A stretch of DNA of 64,000 bases from Bacteroidia bacterium (GCA_009929375.1 SAAO01000001.1:62001-126000), one strand, 5' to 3'; positions 26,686 through 35,681 are shown, counted from the first letter of the stretch. The notes: a model not told the origin generated them from the sequence alone. Translations and numbers: made by a program.

Positions 26686-28089
26686 TTAAAGTTCAAATTC
26701 ATCGCCGGAAGCAGGAATTTCCACATTTCGGAAACCATTCTCCTTCAGTTTTTCGCTATAATGTTCCTGCACTTTTTTCTCACCATGCACAAGGAAAGTT
26801 TTACGAATCAGCTCTTTATCCTGACAATTCAGATAATTGATCATTTCGAGATAATCACCATGTCCCGAGAAGGATTCAATCCGTTCGATACGTGCATTTA
26901 CCTGATGAAACTGTCCGAAAATTGATATCTCACGCAATCCCGGCTCCTGTATGCGTGCACCGAGCGAGGTTGGCGAACAATAACCCACAATAAGCACTGT
27001 ATTGTTCGGATTTTCGATATTGTTGGCCACATGATGCTTTACACGGCCGGCTTCGAGCATGCCCGACGAAGAAATAATAATGCAGGGACGATCATAATCA
27101 TTCAGCGCTTTCGACTCGTCCACTTTTTTGATGTAGCGCAACGACCTGAAACCAAACGGATCGTCATCGTTCAGCATTACTTCTTTCACATCATCATTCA
27201 TTGTATCGGTATGCATTCTGAAAATATCAGTGGCATTCACCGAAAGCGGACTATCCACAAACACTTCGATACGTGGCAGGCGACCTTCGTTGTAAAAATT
27301 ATTCAACACAAAAATAATCTCCTGCGTACGTCCAACCGAAAACGAAGGAATAATAAGCTTCCCTTTCCTGTCCACACAGGTTTCATGTACAATCTGTAAC
27401 AGCCTTTCTTCACTTTCCTTGTCGGGTTCGTGAAGGCGATCGCCGTAAGTGGATTCGGTAATCAGATAATCGCACTGAGGAAAAGCTGCCGGACGTTGCA
27501 ACAGACGGTTGTGCGGTCTGCCAATATCGCCGGTGTAAGTGATGTGCTTTTTCTGACCATTCTCGGTAATCTCCAGATTAACCGCAGCACTACCAAGCAT
27601 ATGACCCGTATTTGTAAATTTCACATTGATATTATCGCTTATTTTAAAACGGCGGTTATACGAAACCGATATAAACAATTCCATACAGCGTTCTGCATCT
27701 TCGACCCTGTATATAGGCTCCACAGGCTCCTGTCCACGCGAAACGCGTTTTTTGTTAAACCATTTCACGTCAAGTTCCTGAATAAAGCCACTGTCGGCAA
27801 GCATTATGGAACATAAATCGCGCGTGGGTGTGGTGCAGATTACCGAACCCCGGAAACCGAGTTTATAAAGATAGGGAATCAGTCCCGAATGGTCTATATG
27901 CGCATGCGAAAGAATCAGATAATCAAGCTTTTCCGGATCAAAACCGAGATTACGGTTCAGTGAGTCGGTTTCAAGACCCTTACCCTGAAACATACCACAA
28001 TCGAGCAGAATGGTTTTGCCATCGTCGGTGGTTATCAAATGTTTGCTACCCGTCACTTCGCGGGCTGCACCTATAAATTTAATTTTCAT
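26686..28089 (-). CDS. MBL-fold beta-CASP RNA metallo-hydrolase
   Basis: A 467-residue protein starting MKIKFIGAAREVTGSKHLI. Metallo-beta-lactamase motif 2 is SHAHIDHSGL (about 60-69), with further ligands in TGHMLGSAAVNLE (His) and YTGDIGR (Asp). The beta-CASP insert follows (STYGDRLH, PSFSVGRTQE, CIIISSSGMLEAGRVKHHV), and the C-terminal RMMBL part contains SFSGHGDYLEMI. This is the YsgC/CPSF-73-like group of nucleases, which cut or trim RNA in the cytosol. It is not RNase J, which is longer. No partner gene adjoins it; a separate inverted repeat lies just upstream. Confidence 0.9.
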   Translation of the reverse strand: MKIKFIGAAREVTGSKHLITTDDGKTILLDCGMFQGKGLETDSLNRNLGFDPEKLDYLILSHAHIDHSGLIPYLYKLGFRGSVICTTPTRDLCSIMLADSGFIQELDVKWFNKKRVSRGQEPVEPIYRVEDAERCMELFISVSYNRRFKISDNINVKFTNTGHMLGSAAVNLEITENGQKKHITYTGDIGRPHNRLLQRPAAFPQCDYLITESTYGDRLHEPDKESEERLLQIVHETCVDRKGKLIIPSFSVGRTQEIIFVLNNFYNEGRLPRIEVFVDSPLSVNATDIFRMHTDTMNDDVKEVMLNDDDPFGFRSLRYIKKVDESKALNDYDRPCIIISSSGMLEAGRVKHHVANNIENPNNTVLIVGYCSPTSLGARIQEPGLREISIFGQFHQVNARIERIESFSGHGDYLEMINYLNCQDKELIRKTFLVHGEKKVQEHYSEKLKENGFRNVEIPASGDEFEL

Positions 28090-28120
28090 GTATATTTTTT
28101 TTAAGCGTTATATAAAAAAC

Positions 28121-28160
28121 ATATCGTTGCGTATAACGTAAAAAATTTACACAACGATAT
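28121..28160 (-). promoter_or_regulatory. inverted repeat upstream of the beta-CASP gene
   Basis: ATATCGTTG / CAACGATAT arms separated by 22 bp, about 32-71 bp before the start at 28089. It could be an operator or an mRNA leader hairpin; there is no T tract. Confidence 0.35.
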
Positions 28161-28200
28161 ATCAGATATCAGAATTATTAAAAATTTAATGATAATTTAT

Positions 28201-28372
28201 CACATACATAGAACACATAGAAATTATTAATGAAAAAGACTTGGTTCACATAGTAAAAGTATCTGACGATACTTTTTACTCTGAAATTATCCCGACAATC
28301 GGGATAATCCTATGTGTTCTTAGTCTTTTCTGTTGTTTTCAAAACTACTGTGTACTATGTGTCAATAAAAAA
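28201..28372. repeat. dispersed palindromic element, copy A
   Basis: An imperfect palindrome. The left part AAAAGACTTGGTTCACATAG pairs with CCTATGTGTTCTTAGTCTTTT on the right, around a core AAAAGTATC-tgac-GATACTTTTT and a perfect ATTATCCCGA-caa-TCGGGATAAT hairpin. It shares the CACATAG and TATC...GATA core with copies at about 35250 and 43320. Confidence 0.7.
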
Positions 28373-28383
28373 TTATCGGTTGC

Positions 28384-28644
28384 TCATAATGCTTCGTTTT
28401 TCCCCTGTGAAGACATTTCTGTTGAATTTTTATTTCCTTTGATTTGCTGCTTATCCGATCTTCTGAAAAGCATGGCGGTCAGATATCCGATAAAAAACAC
28501 AAAAGCAATCAGAATAATCAGCGGCAAATCGAAGCCAAACATCAGAAAGTTTAAATGTACCGGCGCCACATTCTGTCCGGCAAAAATCAGCAGGAGCACA
28601 ATCAGAACGATATCGACAATTTGACGGGCGGTTAGTTTTTTCAT
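28384..28644 (-). CDS. LapA-domain (DUF1049-like) small membrane protein
   Basis: An 86-residue protein with two membrane helices (about 9-25 and 40-60) and the motif FAGQNVAPVHLNFLMFGFDLPLIILI, typical of the LapA/YciS family. The C-terminal tail is polar and cytosolic. In proteobacteria LapA works with LapB to control LPS synthesis; in Bacteroidetes the role is not established and no lapB adjoins. It lies 7 bp after the lipocalin-like gene, so the two are co-transcribed. Confidence 0.8.
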   Translation of the reverse strand: MKKLTARQIVDIVLIVLLLIFAGQNVAPVHLNFLMFGFDLPLIILIAFVFFIGYLTAMLFRRSDKQQIKGNKNSTEMSSQGKNEAL

Positions 28645-28651
28645 TGCAATG

Positions 28652-29038
28652 TTATTTTTTCAGTTCCAGAATCTGCACCTGATTACCTCCATCAGTGGCT
28701 TTCCACAGCTGTTTTTTCTTTGAGTTTTCAATCAGAATCCATGTTTTTGAAAAATCAGAATTGTCGCTGTTGATAGTCACAAAATTGTCATTCGATTTCC
28801 ATGTAAAGGTGGTACTATCGTTTCGCTGAGCACCCAGCACATTATAACTTATTTTTTTCTCACCCACTCCTTTTTTATCAAAAGAAATAGTTCCGATATT
28901 ATTGAGTGTTATTCCCGGTTGACCATTTTCAACTGTTTCGTACCTCACCACATTCCATGTTCCCAGAATATTAGGTGCACATGAACTCAAAAAAATGACT
29001 GATAAAAAGATTGTTGTATGCAGGAAATTCTTTTTCAT
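28652..29038 (-). CDS. lipocalin-like lipoprotein
   Basis: A 128-residue lipoprotein (lipobox LSSC, Cys20) whose mature part begins PNILGTWNVVRYE, the GTW entry of lipocalin-like domains, followed by a regular beta-strand pattern (ISFDKKGVGEKKISYNV, FTWKSNDNFVTI) and a C-terminal VQILELKK strand. Such small proteins are common in Bacteroidetes and have no proven ligand. It heads a two-gene unit with the LapA-like protein. Confidence 0.75.
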   Translation of the reverse strand: MKKNFLHTTIFLSVIFLSSCAPNILGTWNVVRYETVENGQPGITLNNIGTISFDKKGVGEKKISYNVLGAQRNDSTTFTWKSNDNFVTINSDNSDFSKTWILIENSKKKQLWKATDGGNQVQILELKK

Positions 29039-29078
29039 AAGTTTATATTTTAAAATTAGAACTGAGTTTTAATAATTG

Positions 29079-29086
29079 CAAATCTA
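29079..29086 (-). promoter_or_regulatory. candidate -7 of the lipocalin-lapA unit
   Basis: TAGATTTG on the minus strand, 41 bp before the lipoprotein ATG; there is no well-spaced TTG upstream. Confidence 0.3.
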
Positions 29087-29278
29087 AATAATTAAAATGA
29101 CAAAACGACCGCAAAACAGTAAAAACTTTATTCTGCGGCCATATTCATTTATCATAAAATGTACGATGAGCCGTGCATGTAAATCAGGCCCCTTCCACAG
29201 CCTTTCAACAGAGATTTAATCAGATAGTTTTCATAAATCTGTTTGGCGGCTTCCGGTTCTGAAATTCCTTCAGACAAT

Positions 29279-30013
29279 TCAGAAAGTCACCTTAAATCCG
29301 GGGCCTGAATCTGCCAGTTCAAGTCTGAGTATATACCTGTCGTTGTATGAGGTCGCTTTCAGATCCACATTGTAAACCTCTACAGCATTTTTGATTTTGT
29401 TTCGCGCTGCAATCGAAAAAACTATTTTCGACACAAAGCAGGTACCCATACCAATCACAGGCAATGCAAGTGCTGAATCGGGCTTTTTCTGAATGGCAAA
29501 AAGCACACCCACACCTCCGAAAATCCAGAATGCCACATCAGAAACCTGACTCACAATGGCAAAACCCTCGGCCCTTTTAAAGCTCTGCATAGCTGCAGGC
29601 GACTTCGACATAACCGAAGATATTTGTGCCGGAGTAAGTTTCACATTGTTTTGATAAATGGCATTTGACTTAAAGACAAGAGGTTTCGGAACTTCTTTTA
29701 CCACAGGCGTTTCCACCGGTTTGGTTTCGGGAACCACTACAGGAGTTTTAGCCGGTTCCACAGCTTTCTGTTCTTTCACTTCAATCTGAACTGCTTCTTC
29801 AAGCGTGATTTTTTCAATTTCATCTGCTCTGAATACAAAAACACTCCCGTCGTACAAACGCAGTTTAAGCGACTCGTTCGGAATTTGTTCAATAATCACT
29901 CCCTTCAGCACACTGCCATTTTTCAGGTGTACCACATTCACACTTGACTGAGCATTCAGCCACAAACCCACGCCAAAACAAAAAAATACAAGTACAAATA
30001 ATTTGGTTTTCAT
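29279..30013 (-). CDS. secreted/envelope protein of unknown function
   Basis: A 244-residue protein with a signal peptide (MKTKLFVLVFFCFGVGLWLNAQ). Residues about 25-70 form a small beta domain (HLKNGSVLKGVIIEQIPNES, VFVFRADEIEKI) seen at the N-terminus of many Bacteroidetes envelope proteins. A Pro/Val/Glu-rich spacer (about 80-115, repeated PVV/KPVETP) follows, then one or two hydrophobic segments (about 160-180 and 185-205). It ends in a beta strand with terminal Phe (LADSGPGFKVTF), as outer-membrane-associated proteins do. I do not recognise a named family and assign no function. Confidence 0.65.
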   Translation of the reverse strand: MKTKLFVLVFFCFGVGLWLNAQSSVNVVHLKNGSVLKGVIIEQIPNESLKLRLYDGSVFVFRADEIEKITLEEAVQIEVKEQKAVEPAKTPVVVPETKPVETPVVKEVPKPLVFKSNAIYQNNVKLTPAQISSVMSKSPAAMQSFKRAEGFAIVSQVSDVAFWIFGGVGVLFAIQKKPDSALALPVIGMGTCFVSKIVFSIAARNKIKNAVEVYNVDLKATSYNDRYILRLELADSGPGFKVTF

Positions 30014-30353
30014 AACTTTATCCTTTCGTAAAGGGCTCTGTTATATTTGCTGCGAATTCCGGGAGCGAGTCCCTGTTCCTCCGGAATTAAAGTTCAACAA
30101 ACGACTGCCCGTCGGCAGACAAAACATAAAATAACAAATTTTCTTATAAATTAAACAATCAGAACGGTTCATAAGTTTAAAAAAGTGCAACAAAATTTCA
30201 TTATTTCTGTAACAAAAATAATATTCACTTAAACAGCTTTAACCTTACAATAAAGCACTGCATATTAGCATATTAAATACGATACTTCAATATTTGCCAT
30301 CTCCACATTGCAAAACAGAAATATTTTTGTAATTTTGCGCCGTAATAAAAGAA
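30014..30353. other. divergent intergenic region with leader hairpin
   Basis: 340 bp between two divergent genes. On the minus side a hairpin with AATTCCGG/CCGGAATT arms lies at 30055-30088, and AAAGGA about 8 bp before the ATG may serve as a ribosome-binding site. The plus-side promoter is at 30308-30337. The rest is AT-rich. Confidence 0.5.
30308..30337 (+). promoter_or_regulatory. promoter of the AAA ATPase gene
   Basis: TTG (30308-30310), a 19-bp spacer and TAATTTTG (30330-30337) fit the Bacteroidetes consensus, 16 bp before the ATG. Confidence 0.58.
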
Positions 30354-31529
30354 ATGGAAACGTTTTACAATACACATAAATATCTGGTCGAACACGTACA
30401 TTCCCCTGTGCGCCGTCAGCTTATGGACGAGATAGACTGGAACCACCGGCTGATAGGTATAAAAGGCAGTCGTGGTGTGGGTAAAACAACATTTCTGCTT
30501 CAATATGCCAAAGATTGCTTTGGAACCGATCGCTCCTGCCTGTATATAAACTTCAACAACTTTTATTTCACACAACATACGCTGGTGGAGTTTGCTGCAG
30601 ACTTTTGCAAACAGGGAGGAAAAACATTACTGATCGACCAGATATTCAAATACGAAAACTGGTCGAAGGAATTGCGCGAATGTTACGATAAATTTCCGGA
30701 ACTGCACATTGTTTTCAGTGGTTCATCGGTAATGCGTCTGATCGAAGGCAACGAAGATATTCAGGACATTGTGGCTTCGTACAACCTGCGCGGATTCTCT
30801 TTCCGCGAGTTTCTGAACCTCAAAACCGGCTTACAACTTCCTTCGTACAATATTGAAGACATTTTACAAAATCACGAAAGTATTTGCAAAGAAATTTGTG
30901 CTCAGGTACAACCACTTCAGTATTTCAACGATTATCTGCATCATGGGTTCTATCCGTTTTTTCTCGAAAACCGTAATTACTCGGAAAACCTGCTGAAAAC
31001 CATGAACATGATGCTTGAAGTGGATATTTTACTGATCAAGCAGATTGACATTAAATATTTGTCGAAAATCAGAAAGCTGCTTTATATATTGATGAGCAGT
31101 GTACCTGCCGGACCGAATGTAAGTCAGCTGAGCCTCGAAATTGAGACTTCGAGAGCCACCATTATGAATTACATTAAATACCTGAAAGATGCCCGCTTGC
31201 TCAACCTTCTGTATTCCGAAGGTGAGGAGTTTCCCAAAAAGCCAAAGCAAATCTATGCACAAAACACCAATTTGATGCATGTGGTAAATCACGAAGGTGT
31301 AAACAGAGACGACGAACTCAAAACATTTTTCTACAATGCGCTTCATGCACGACACAAAGTGAACATGTGCAGACACAATACAGATTTCTGCATCGACCAG
31401 CAATTCCATTTCAGAGTGGATAAACCGGTACAGGCCAAAAAGACCAACAAACTTTATTACGCTATCGATGATATTGAAACCGGTTCGAAAAATGAAATAC
31501 CGCTTTGGATATTCGGTTTTCTGTATTGA
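30354..31529 (+). CDS. AAA_14-type ATPase with altered Walker B
   Basis: A 391-residue protein of the AAA_14 (DUF4143-like) ATPase family. Walker A is GSRGVGKTTF (about 38-47). The Walker B position reads LLIDQIFKYENW with Asp95-Gln96 where relatives have Asp-Glu. Sensor 1 is IVFSGSSVM, followed by NLRGFSFREFLNL, a hallmark of the family. A winged-helix part (LSLEIETSRATIMNYIKYLKD, about 262-282) and a C-terminal nuclease-like region complete it. Members are common in bacteria and archaea, often in many copies, with no settled role. It stands alone with its own promoter, 70 bp before nifJ. Confidence 0.82.
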   Translation: METFYNTHKYLVEHVHSPVRRQLMDEIDWNHRLIGIKGSRGVGKTTFLLQYAKDCFGTDRSCLYINFNNFYFTQHTLVEFAADFCKQGGKTLLIDQIFKYENWSKELRECYDKFPELHIVFSGSSVMRLIEGNEDIQDIVASYNLRGFSFREFLNLKTGLQLPSYNIEDILQNHESICKEICAQVQPLQYFNDYLHHGFYPFFLENRNYSENLLKTMNMMLEVDILLIKQIDIKYLSKIRKLLYILMSSVPAGPNVSQLSLEIETSRATIMNYIKYLKDARLLNLLYSEGEEFPKKPKQIYAQNTNLMHVVNHEGVNRDDELKTFFYNALHARHKVNMCRHNTDFCIDQQFHFRVDKPVQAKKTNKLYYAIDDIETGSKNEIPLWIFGFLY

Positions 31530-31599
31530 GTAATTTTATTTCAGAACATATAAATTTCATACATAACAAGAAGAAATAATTCTTTAAAATACAAACAAA

Positions 31600-34500
31600 A
31601 TGGCTAAAACTAAAAAGTTTTTAACATGTGATGGAAATCAGGCGGCTGCACATATTGCTTATATGTTCAGCGAAGTAGCTGCGATTTATCCTATCACACC
31701 ATCGTCAACTATGGCAGAATATGTTGACGAATGGTCAGCAAACGGACGTAAAAATATGTTCGGCGAAACTGTTCAGGTACAGGAAATGCAATCGGAAGGT
31801 GGAGCTGCTGCAGCTATGCACGGTTCGTTGCAGGCTGGTGCGCTGGCAACTACTTTCACTGCATCGCAGGGTTTGTTGCTTATGATTCCTAACATGTACA
31901 AGGTAGCAGGCGAATTGCTTCCGGGCGTTTACCACGTATCGGCACGTGCTTTGGCTTCGCATGCACTTTCAATTTTTGGCGACCATCAGGACGTAATGGC
32001 AGTTCGCCAGACTGGTTGCGCTATGTTTGCTACAGGTTCGGTTCAGGAAGTTATGGACCTCGCTGCTGTGGCCCACTTAGCCACTATCAAATCTCGCGTT
32101 CCTTTTGTTCACTTCTTCGACGGTTTCCGTACTTCACACGAAATTCAGAAAATTGAAGAAATCGATGCAGAAGCTGTTCAGGCATTACTCGATCAGGATG
32201 CGCTTCAGGCTCACCGCGACCGTGCTTTGAACTCAGGAAGCCCTGTGGTTCGTGGTACTGCACAAAACCCCGACATTTACTTCCAGGCTCGTGAAGCCAG
32301 CAATGTATTTTACGATGCTGTTCCCGGTATTGTGGAAGAATATCTTGACAAACTTGCTGAAATTACAGGTCGCAAATATGGCTTGTTCGATTATTACGGA
32401 GCTCCCGATGCCGACCGCGTGGTTGTAGCTATGGGTTCGGCTACCGAAGCTATTCGTGAAGGTATCGACTTCCTGACTGCTAAAGGAGAAAAAGTGGGTC
32501 TTATCTCTGTTCACCTTTATCGTCCGTTCTCGGCTAAACATTTCCTTTCGGTACTTCCTGCTACTGCAAAACGCATTTGCGTACTCGACCGTACCAAAGA
32601 GCCCGGAGCAACCGGCGAACCTTTGTATCTCGATGTAAAAGATGTACTTTACGGAAAAGAGAATCAACCACTTGTAGTGGGTGGACGTTACGGTCTTTCT
32701 TCTAAAGACTTTACTCCTGCTCAGGTAATCTCGGTTTATCAAAACCTTGCATTGCCTTCACCACGCAACGGCTTTACTGTAGGTATTGTGGACGACGTTA
32801 CCTTTACTTCACTTCCATTGGGCGAAGAAATTCCAATGGGCGGAGCAGGTACTTACGAAGCTAAATTCTACGGTTTGGGTGCCGATGGTACTGTGGGTGC
32901 AAACAAAAACTCTATCAAAATTATTGGTGACAACACCGATAAATACTGTCAGGCTTATTTCGCTTACGACTCGAAAAAATCGGGTGGATTTACCTGCTCG
33001 CACCTTCGTTTCGGCGAAACGCCTATTCGCTCAACTTATTTGGTTACTACACCCGACTTCGTGGCTTGTCACGTTCAGGCTTATCTTCGTTTGTACGATG
33101 TAACCAAAGGTTTGAAGAAAAACGGAACTTTCCTTTTGAATACCGTTTGGACTCCCGAAGAAGTACAACGAAACATGCCAAACAATGTAAAAAAATATCT
33201 GGCTAAGAATAATATTACATTGTATATTATCAACGCTACTCACATTGCTCAGGAAATCGGACTTGGCAACCGCACCAACACCATTCTTCAATCGGCATTC
33301 TTCAAAATTACCAACGTAATTCCTTACGAACTGGCAGTTGAGAAAATGAAATATGCCATTGTAAAATCGTATGGTAAAAAAGGTCAGGCTATTATCGACA
33401 AAAACTATGCAGCTGTCGATCGTGGTGGCGAATATGTAAAAGTGGATGTATTACCCGAATGGGCTAATCTTCCTGAAGAAGATGGTTTGATCAACAACAA
33501 CATTCCTGCATTCGTAAAAGACATCGTAGTTCCTGTAAATGCTCAGAAAGGTGACGATATACCTGTTTCTGCATTCAGCGGTCGCGAAGATGGAACCTGG
33601 GTTCAGGGTACTGCAAAATTCGAAAAACGCGGTGTGGCTGCCACTGTTCCTGTATGGGAAATGGACAACTGTATCCAGTGTAACCAGTGTGCTTATGTAT
33701 GTCCTCACGCTGCTATCCGTCCGTTCGTACTCGACGAAGCCGAACAGTCGAAAGCTCCGTTTGCGGCTCTTAAAGCCAATGGTAAATCGTTTGCAGGTAT
33801 GACTTACCGCATTCAGGTTGACGTACTCGACTGTATGGGTTGCGACAACTGTGCTGAAGTTTGTCCGGGTAACAAAAACGGTAAAGCACTCAAAATGGTG
33901 CCTATCGAAACTCAATACGAAGAACAAAACAACTGGGATTTCTGTGTGGATAACGTAAAAACCAAACAACATTTGGTTGACGTAAAAGCCAACGTGAAAA
34001 ATTCGCAGCTTGCTACTCCGCTCTTTGAGTTCTCGGGTGCATGTGCCGGTTGTGGCGAAACTCCTTATGTAAAACTCGTTTCGCAGCTCTTCGGCGAACG
34101 TCAGATGGTTGCCAATGCTACAGGTTGTTCGTCAATCTACTCGGCTTCAGCTCCTTCAACCCCATACACCACCAACGACGAAGGTCGCGGACCAGCATGG
34201 GCTAACTCATTGTTCGAAGACAATGCTGAATTTGGTTTGGGTATGTTGTTTGCCAACGAACAGTTGCGCGATCGTATCGAACGCTTAATGAAATCGGCCA
34301 TCGAAGAAAAATGCTGCTCGGAAGAATTGCTCGGACTCTTTGGCGAATGGATTGAAAACAAAGAAAACGGCGACGTAACACTCGAACTTTCACGCAAAAT
34401 AAAACCGCTTGTTGCTGAAGCAAAATGTAACTATTGCAAAGAAATCAACGGTTTGAGCCAGTACCTTGTAAAACAATCGCAATGGATTATTGGTGGCGAC

Positions 34501-35151
34501 GGTTGGGCTTACGACATTGGTTTCGGAGGTTTGGATCATGTGATCGCTTCTGGTAAAAACGTAAACATTCTGGTACTCGATACCGAAGTTTATTCAAATA
34601 CCGGTGGTCAGTCGTCGAAATCTACTCCTGTAGGTGCTGTAGCCAAATTTGCTGCTTCGGGTAAAAAAATCCGCAAGAAAGATTTGGGTATGATTGCCGC
34701 CACTTATGGTTATGTGTATGTAGCGCAGGTTGCTCTCGGAGCAAACCAGGCTCAGGCACTCAAAGCTATTCGTGAAGCCGAAGCTTACGATGGACCTTCT
34801 ATCGTAATTGCTTACTCACCTTGTATCAGCCACGGTCTGGTTGCAGGTATGGGTAAATCGAATGGTGAGCAACAGGAAAATGCTGTTAAATCAGGTTACT
34901 GGCACTTGTATCGTTACAATCCTGCCCTGGAAGCTGAAGGCAAAAACCCAATGCAGCTCGACTCAAAGGAACCACAATGGGATATGTTCCAGAGCTTCCT
35001 GAAAAGCGAGATCCGTTATACTTCATTGTCGAAACAATTCCCCAAAGAAGCAGAAGAACTGTTTGCTGTGGCCGAAGAAAATGCAAAATGGCGTTACAAC
35101 TGGTACAAACGTATGGCCGCTCAGGTATACGAACCAGTTGCTGAAAATTAA
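31600..35151 (+). CDS. nifJ: pyruvate:ferredoxin (flavodoxin) oxidoreductase
   Basis: An 1183-residue single-chain enzyme that converts pyruvate and CoA to acetyl-CoA, CO2 and reduced ferredoxin or flavodoxin. Domains in order: the N-terminal TPP/pyruvate domain (YPITPSSTMAEYVDEW), domain II, the gamma domain, a two-cluster ferredoxin domain with CIQCNQCAYVCPHA (about 688) and CMGCDNCAEVCPG (about 744), and the C-terminal TPP domain with a further cluster (CAGCGETPY) and GGDGWAYDIGFGGLDHV then NTGGQSSKSTP (about 965-1010). All domains are present and the length is usual. This marks anaerobic pyruvate metabolism. It has a strong terminator. Confidence 0.97.
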   Translation: MAKTKKFLTCDGNQAAAHIAYMFSEVAAIYPITPSSTMAEYVDEWSANGRKNMFGETVQVQEMQSEGGAAAAMHGSLQAGALATTFTASQGLLLMIPNMYKVAGELLPGVYHVSARALASHALSIFGDHQDVMAVRQTGCAMFATGSVQEVMDLAAVAHLATIKSRVPFVHFFDGFRTSHEIQKIEEIDAEAVQALLDQDALQAHRDRALNSGSPVVRGTAQNPDIYFQAREASNVFYDAVPGIVEEYLDKLAEITGRKYGLFDYYGAPDADRVVVAMGSATEAIREGIDFLTAKGEKVGLISVHLYRPFSAKHFLSVLPATAKRICVLDRTKEPGATGEPLYLDVKDVLYGKENQPLVVGGRYGLSSKDFTPAQVISVYQNLALPSPRNGFTVGIVDDVTFTSLPLGEEIPMGGAGTYEAKFYGLGADGTVGANKNSIKIIGDNTDKYCQAYFAYDSKKSGGFTCSHLRFGETPIRSTYLVTTPDFVACHVQAYLRLYDVTKGLKKNGTFLLNTVWTPEEVQRNMPNNVKKYLAKNNITLYIINATHIAQEIGLGNRTNTILQSAFFKITNVIPYELAVEKMKYAIVKSYGKKGQAIIDKNYAAVDRGGEYVKVDVLPEWANLPEEDGLINNNIPAFVKDIVVPVNAQKGDDIPVSAFSGREDGTWVQGTAKFEKRGVAATVPVWEMDNCIQCNQCAYVCPHAAIRPFVLDEAEQSKAPFAALKANGKSFAGMTYRIQVDVLDCMGCDNCAEVCPGNKNGKALKMVPIETQYEEQNNWDFCVDNVKTKQHLVDVKANVKNSQLATPLFEFSGACAGCGETPYVKLVSQLFGERQMVANATGCSSIYSASAPSTPYTTNDEGRGPAWANSLFEDNAEFGLGMLFANEQLRDRIERLMKSAIEEKCCSEELLGLFGEWIENKENGDVTLELSRKIKPLVAEAKCNYCKEINGLSQYLVKQSQWIIGGDGWAYDIGFGGLDHVIASGKNVNILVLDTEVYSNTGGQSSKSTPVGAVAKFAASGKKIRKKDLGMIAATYGYVYVAQVALGANQAQALKAIREAEAYDGPSIVIAYSPCISHGLVAGMGKSNGEQQENAVKSGYWHLYRYNPALEAEGKNPMQLDSKEPQWDMFQSFLKSEIRYTSLSKQFPKEAEELFAVAEENAKWRYNWYKRMAAQVYEPVAEN

Positions 35152-35175
35152 TTTTTCAGAAATACTTTAATAATC

Positions 35176-35212
35176 ACTCCCGGCAAATAAAACTTTGTCG
35201 GGAGTTTTTTTA
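35176..35212 (+). terminator. nifJ terminator
   Basis: Stem ACTCCCGGCAAA / TTTGTCGGGAGT (one mismatch) with a 6-base loop and a seven-T tail, 25 bp after the stop. Confidence 0.9.
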
Positions 35213-35249
35213 TTTCGTAGTCGTCTTGACTTTTTATAAACAGAAAATA

Positions 35250-35405
35250 TCCCGACTTTTGGCACATAGTGCACAATAGCTATATTTTATAAGAAAAAGT
35301 TCACATAGTTCAAAAATATCTTCGATATTTTTAGCTACTCTGGTCAAAAATCTGATTTTGGAGTAAAAAACTATGTGTTGCTATTGAGTCAAAAAAATCA
35401 AGATA
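35250..35405. repeat. dispersed palindromic element, copy B
   Basis: Left end GACTTTTGGCACATAGTG, core AAAAATATC-ttc-GATATTTTTAGCTA, right end AACTATGTGTTGCTATTGAG. The ends are mutually inverted (CACATAG...CAATAG against CTATGTG...CTATTG). It is related to copies A and C and non-coding. Confidence 0.72.
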
Positions 35406-35423
35406 AGGTCACGATATAATTTC

Positions 35424-35565
35424 GCTCCTAACGGAGCTCTTAAAACACTCTAAAATCAATATCTTTACCATAATATCGCTTCTACGAAGCTAATTAATTG
35501 CTCCTTTAGGAGCATAATTATGGTATTTATTATTAGTCCTTTATGTAAAATAGCTCCGTTGGAGC
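35424..35565. repeat. cluster of four GCTCC/GGAGC hairpins
   Basis: Four short palindromes follow each other: 35424-35437 (GCTCCTAACGGAGC), 35478-35490 (GCTTCTACGAAGC), 35500-35513 (GCTCCTTTAGGAGC) and 35553-35565 (GCTCCGTTGGAGC). The middle two are enclosed by ACCATAAT (35467) and ATTATGGT (35517). It looks like a REP/BIME-type cluster. Confidence 0.72.
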
Positions 35566-35681
35566 GACATTATAAAAAATCAAGACTAGTTCTTCCCAAA
35601 AAAAAATGCCAAAATTCTATTTTTATGCAATTTTTCATCAAATCAGTCCTCCCGGTTTTTCTCAGTTTTCACAAAAAGAGT

